Origin: an uncultured Clostridia bacterium | GTDB lineage: Bacteria > Bacillota > Clostridia > Christensenellales > UBA1242 | Length of the DNA stretch: 7,690 nucleotides | Assembly: GCA_944363385.1 (NCBI GenBank) | Contig: CALVUB010000035.1 | Span: 1-7,690 of the forward strand | Reading direction: 5' to 3' | Shown here: positions 5,685-7,690 of the stretch, piece after piece | Position numbering within the stretch: position 1 is the first letter of the stretch | Layout: every line of letters starts with the position of its first letter | Notes under the pieces: model-generated | Told to the model about the DNA's origin: nothing | Database searches by the model: none | Seen by the model: only the letters and a program-made list of their open reading frames with translations | Translations under genes and position numbers: made by a program

Positions 5685-5730
5685 AAAAAGCCCAAAACAA
5701 GTCTAGAAAACTAAACTTCTGGCTTTGGGC
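5685..5730 (-). terminator. Intrinsic terminator directly after the major capsid gene
   Basis: On the minus strand an outer 7-bp stem GCCCAAA / TTTGGGC (5730-5724 with 5696-5690) encloses an inner 8-bp stem AAGTTTAG / CTAGACTT (5718-5711 with 5706-5699, one U-G pair) and a TTTT loop. Five T residues follow (5689-5685). It lies about 33 nt after the coat stop codon and about 50 nt before the next gene. On the plus strand the hairpin is followed by ATTTTT, so it could work in both directions, but no plus-strand gene needs it. It probably reduces expression of the tail and lysis genes relative to coat. Confidence 0.85.
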
Positions 5731-5763
5731 ATTTTTGAAGTTTATTATTTTTTTGAAATGCTT

Positions 5764-6960
5764 TTACTTGTCGTCATTTGTAGAACCAATGGTTGAAGAA
5801 ATTTTTGTAAGTTTTGCCTGCCCACAAGGTTTGTCACAGATAAGCTCAGCATATTTTACAAGTGTTGCGCTGTAAGTTGGTTGGTCAGCATTTTGTCTTA
5901 AAATTCTGCCATTTTCGCCTTCAAGCCATTGCCAGTCGCAAAGTTCATGCATTGTGAAATCATCAGTGTTAAGAAGATACATCTCGCCGTCATCTACAAA
6001 TCTGTCAGCCACAACTGGAATTCCATTGTGAGTGATTGTTGTAAATCCGCCCTCCAAATTCATGATGTCAATATTTCTCTTGCAAGCTGAAAGATATTGT
6101 TGATATGCTCTTCTTATTGCAGGAGTTGTTGAGATAAAGTTGATTTGACTGTCGTGATTGAAGTCAAGCTCGTCAATAGCTTCTTGAATTAAAGTGTCAG
6201 AAATTTCAACATTTGATGCTGGAGCTGAAACGAAAGGTTTAAGCCATGGATAGTCGGTCTTGCTTACGCCATAGATTGTGTTTTCGCTTGTGTTAAAGAT
6301 TTTGCCAAGACCAGAAATTTCATAATCCTTTGAGCCTTGAACATAAATCTTGTCTCCACTTACTAAAGTTGCAGTGGTTGAGCCAGTCTCTTGATATGTG
6401 AAAGTTTTGTTTTCTCTGTCCACATAAACAACTTTAAGTTTTCCAGCATTTAGGTTTGAGCCAGTATAAGCATCAACCACCATGCCTTCAATAAGATGAT
6501 TAACTTTGTCACAAGTTACAACTTTACCTGAAACTGAAGAAACAGTTGCAAGAAGTCCTGTGCCGTCTCCATAAAGCATTCTGCCAAGGTTGAAAGAACT
6601 TGCCTTTACAAGTCCCTCCATTTCGTCAGAAAGAAGGTTTACAAACGCCCCCAAGTTGTTGGCTGAAGCTCTGATTGCTTTGTCAGAAAGTTCGATTTTT
6701 CCATAAAGGTTTTTAAGCTCTGCGCTAAATTGCACATAGCTGTTGCCAGTAGAGGTTGGAAGAGTTGAGGTTTCGCTTCCTGCACCAATACCTCCATTGA
6801 TTCCATAAGGTGCAAGTTTTTTGATAGATTTACCCCAAACGTCTTTGCTTGTTCTTTTTATTTTTGCTAAAAGTGGATTTGCTCTCACATTGAGTTGGTT
6901 GGCAACCACACCAAGATAAACATTTTTAAGTGCACTTTCAGCAGATGTTAAAGTTACCAT
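5764..6960 (-). CDS. Phage major capsid (coat) protein, HK97-type fold with inserted domain
   Basis: The 398-residue product should be the shell protein of the head. The N-terminal part (about 1-60) includes ANPLLAKIKRTSKDVWGKSIKK, the usual start of Bacillota phage coat proteins. Residues about 85-135 form the helical spine region (KIELSDKAIRAS...LSDEMEGLVKASSFNLGRMLYGDGTG). A beta-rich segment at about 137-212 (SGKVVTCDKVNHLIEGMVVD... SGDKIYVQGS) looks like a domain inserted in the fold, comparable in position to insertion domains of P22-like coats. The remainder carries the axial-domain pattern (TTPAIRRAYQQYL, GGFTTITHNGIPVVADRFVDDGEMYLLNTDDFTMHEL, then a W-W motif around 343-345). ATG 6960 follows AAGGAG with a 5-nt spacer and an A-rich leader. 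It lies just after the scaffold gene and is closed by a strong terminator. No N-terminal prohead protease region is seen, in keeping with a separate scaffold. Confidence 0.85.
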   Translation of the reverse strand: MVTLTSAESALKNVYLGVVANQLNVRANPLLAKIKRTSKDVWGKSIKKLAPYGINGGIGAGSETSTLPTSTGNSYVQFSAELKNLYGKIELSDKAIRASANNLGAFVNLLSDEMEGLVKASSFNLGRMLYGDGTGLLATVSSVSGKVVTCDKVNHLIEGMVVDAYTGSNLNAGKLKVVYVDRENKTFTYQETGSTTATLVSGDKIYVQGSKDYEISGLGKIFNTSENTIYGVSKTDYPWLKPFVSAPASNVEISDTLIQEAIDELDFNHDSQINFISTTPAIRRAYQQYLSACKRNIDIMNLEGGFTTITHNGIPVVADRFVDDGEMYLLNTDDFTMHELCDWQWLEGENGRILRQNADQPTYSATLVKYAELICDKPCGQAKLTKISSTIGSTNDDK

Positions 6961-7024
6961 AATTTCTCCTTTTTAATGTTTTTTTTGCAGTTTTTTTTGA
7001 AAAAAATGTCGAAAATCTTTAATT

Positions 7025-7651
7025 TTAGTCAAACATCCTTCTCAACATTTCCTTTGCTTCGGAAAGGGAAGTTGGAGTGTCAGGACTGATGCTTGACACT
7101 CTTTCCCCACCCGCTGAAGAAATGACTTGTGGTGGTTTGTGCTTAGCAAGGTCGCTAAGATATTCTTGAATAACTTTTTTTCGGACATTTTCATCTGATA
7201 AAACATAATTGTTTACGATTGGGTCGCTAGTTTTTTGCTCGGCATTCAAATGACCGAGCACAACTTTAGCCCACGCAACCTCATATGGGCTAAGTTGGTT
7301 TGTGGAAGAAACTTTTTCTTTGATTTCTTCCTCAAATGGTTTTGCCATCTCGTTTGCTAAAAGGAAGGCAGAAAACTGATCGTCTTCATTTTGTTGAGAA
7401 GTTTGAGTTTCTGTTTGTGTTGAAGGGGCGCTCGACTCTTCTTGCCTCTTATCTTTTTGCAACTCGCTTAGCAATTGGCACTTTTTGGTGAACTCGCTCT
7501 CCAGATTGTTATAGGCCTCTAACAACTTCTCTGCTGATTTAAATTTGCCATAAGTGCCTTGAGAGCCGACCTCACTCACAGCACTCTCTTCTTCCGTTAT
7601 GTTTATAACATTTGCCGGTTCCATGGTCGGTTGTTCTCTGTTTTCTTCCAT
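7025..7651 (-). CDS. Phage capsid scaffolding protein
   Basis: Scaffolding proteins line the procapsid during shell assembly and leave before or during DNA packaging. The 208-residue protein is acidic at its start (MEENREQP...ITEEESAVSE) and then has the typical motif of this class, YGKFKSAEKLLEAYNNLESE (34-53), continuing into a predicted coiled coil to about residue 70. A low-complexity linker rich in Ser, Thr, Gln and Glu (71-90) leads to helical segments, and the C-terminus is a helix with basic residues (SEAKEMLRRMF), which is the usual coat-binding end. ATG 7651 has AGGAGG 5 nt upstream. Its position directly before the coat gene, 64 nt apart, is the standard one. The AT-rich spacer between them holds a T7CA8 near-palindrome but no convincing terminator. 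Confidence 0.85.
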   Translation of the reverse strand: MEENREQPTMEPANVINITEEESAVSEVGSQGTYGKFKSAEKLLEAYNNLESEFTKKCQLLSELQKDKRQEESSAPSTQTETQTSQQNEDDQFSAFLLANEMAKPFEEEIKEKVSSTNQLSPYEVAWAKVVLGHLNAEQKTSDPIVNNYVLSDENVRKKVIQEYLSDLAKHKPPQVISSAGGERVSSISPDTPTSLSEAKEMLRRMFD

Positions 7652-7690
7652 TTTAACCTCCTATAAATTTCTTATGAGCTCTTATATGCT

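Larger units (their letters stand above)
2616..7690 (-). mobile_element. Late-gene end of an integrated podovirus-type prophage (partial)
   Basis: The block runs scaffold, coat, unknown, adaptor, tail nozzle, UviB-like protein and holin, all on one strand with tight overlaps, and ends at a terminator next to the bacterial genes comEC and holA. The gene order matches the head-tail block of T7- and P22-type phages. The left edge is taken at the terminator; the true attachment site is not identified and should lie within 2510-2646. The upstream half (portal, terminase, replication, integrase) is outside the window. Whether the element is intact, defective or domesticated cannot be judged from here. 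Confidence 0.75.

Noticed and set aside
7652..7690. End of an upstream gene, expected to be portal or a head gene
   Set aside because: All three frames contain stops in these 39 bases, so no coding end can be assigned.
1..7690. CRISPR arrays, tRNA, rRNA, insertion sequences, riboswitches
   Set aside because: No regularly spaced repeats, cloverleaf, rRNA-like stretch, transposase or recognisable riboswitch motif was seen on either strand.

Overview
The window is AT-rich, every supported gene lies on the minus strand, and most starts carry a strong AGGAGG-type ribosome binding site. This suits a low-GC Bacillota chromosome, perhaps an uncultured Clostridia-like bacterium. The taxon is inferred from style only, as no rRNA or other marker gene is present. 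UGA acts as an ordinary stop codon (comEC and the adaptor gene end in TGA).

Read 5'->3' on the minus strand, that is from high to low coordinates, the window falls into two parts. The first (about 7690-2616) is the late region of a prophage: scaffolding protein, major capsid protein, a strong intrinsic terminator, a 113-residue protein of unknown function, a head-tail adaptor/tail-tube-like protein, a large beta-rich tail nozzle/hub-like protein, a possible 22-codon basic peptide, a UviB/BhlA-like single-span holin-like protein, and a phi-LC3-like two-span holin. A second terminator follows. The order scaffold-coat-adaptor-hub matches short-tailed phages (T7 genes 9-10-11-12; P22 genes 8-5-4-10). 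No tape measure, tube, sheath or baseplate gene is present between capsid and lysis genes, which also points to a podovirus-type particle. No tailspike, ejection protein or endolysin is visible here.

The second part (about 2509-1) is host housekeeping: comEC, the DNA-uptake channel of natural transformation, and the first 153 codons of holA, the DNA polymerase III delta subunit, translationally coupled by a TTGA overlap. comEC lying close upstream of holA is also known from Bacillus. The AT-rich gap at 2510-2615 therefore probably holds the prophage/chromosome junction as well as the comEC promoter.

Points worth attention are a Met-Lys-Met dual start on the holin gene with the same layout as lambda S, a ComEC C-terminal domain with no histidine and so no metal-binding nuclease motif, a terminator placed exactly like T7 T-phi after the coat gene, a very short tail module running straight into the lysis genes, and a small basic upstream ORF overlapping the start of the UviB-like gene.
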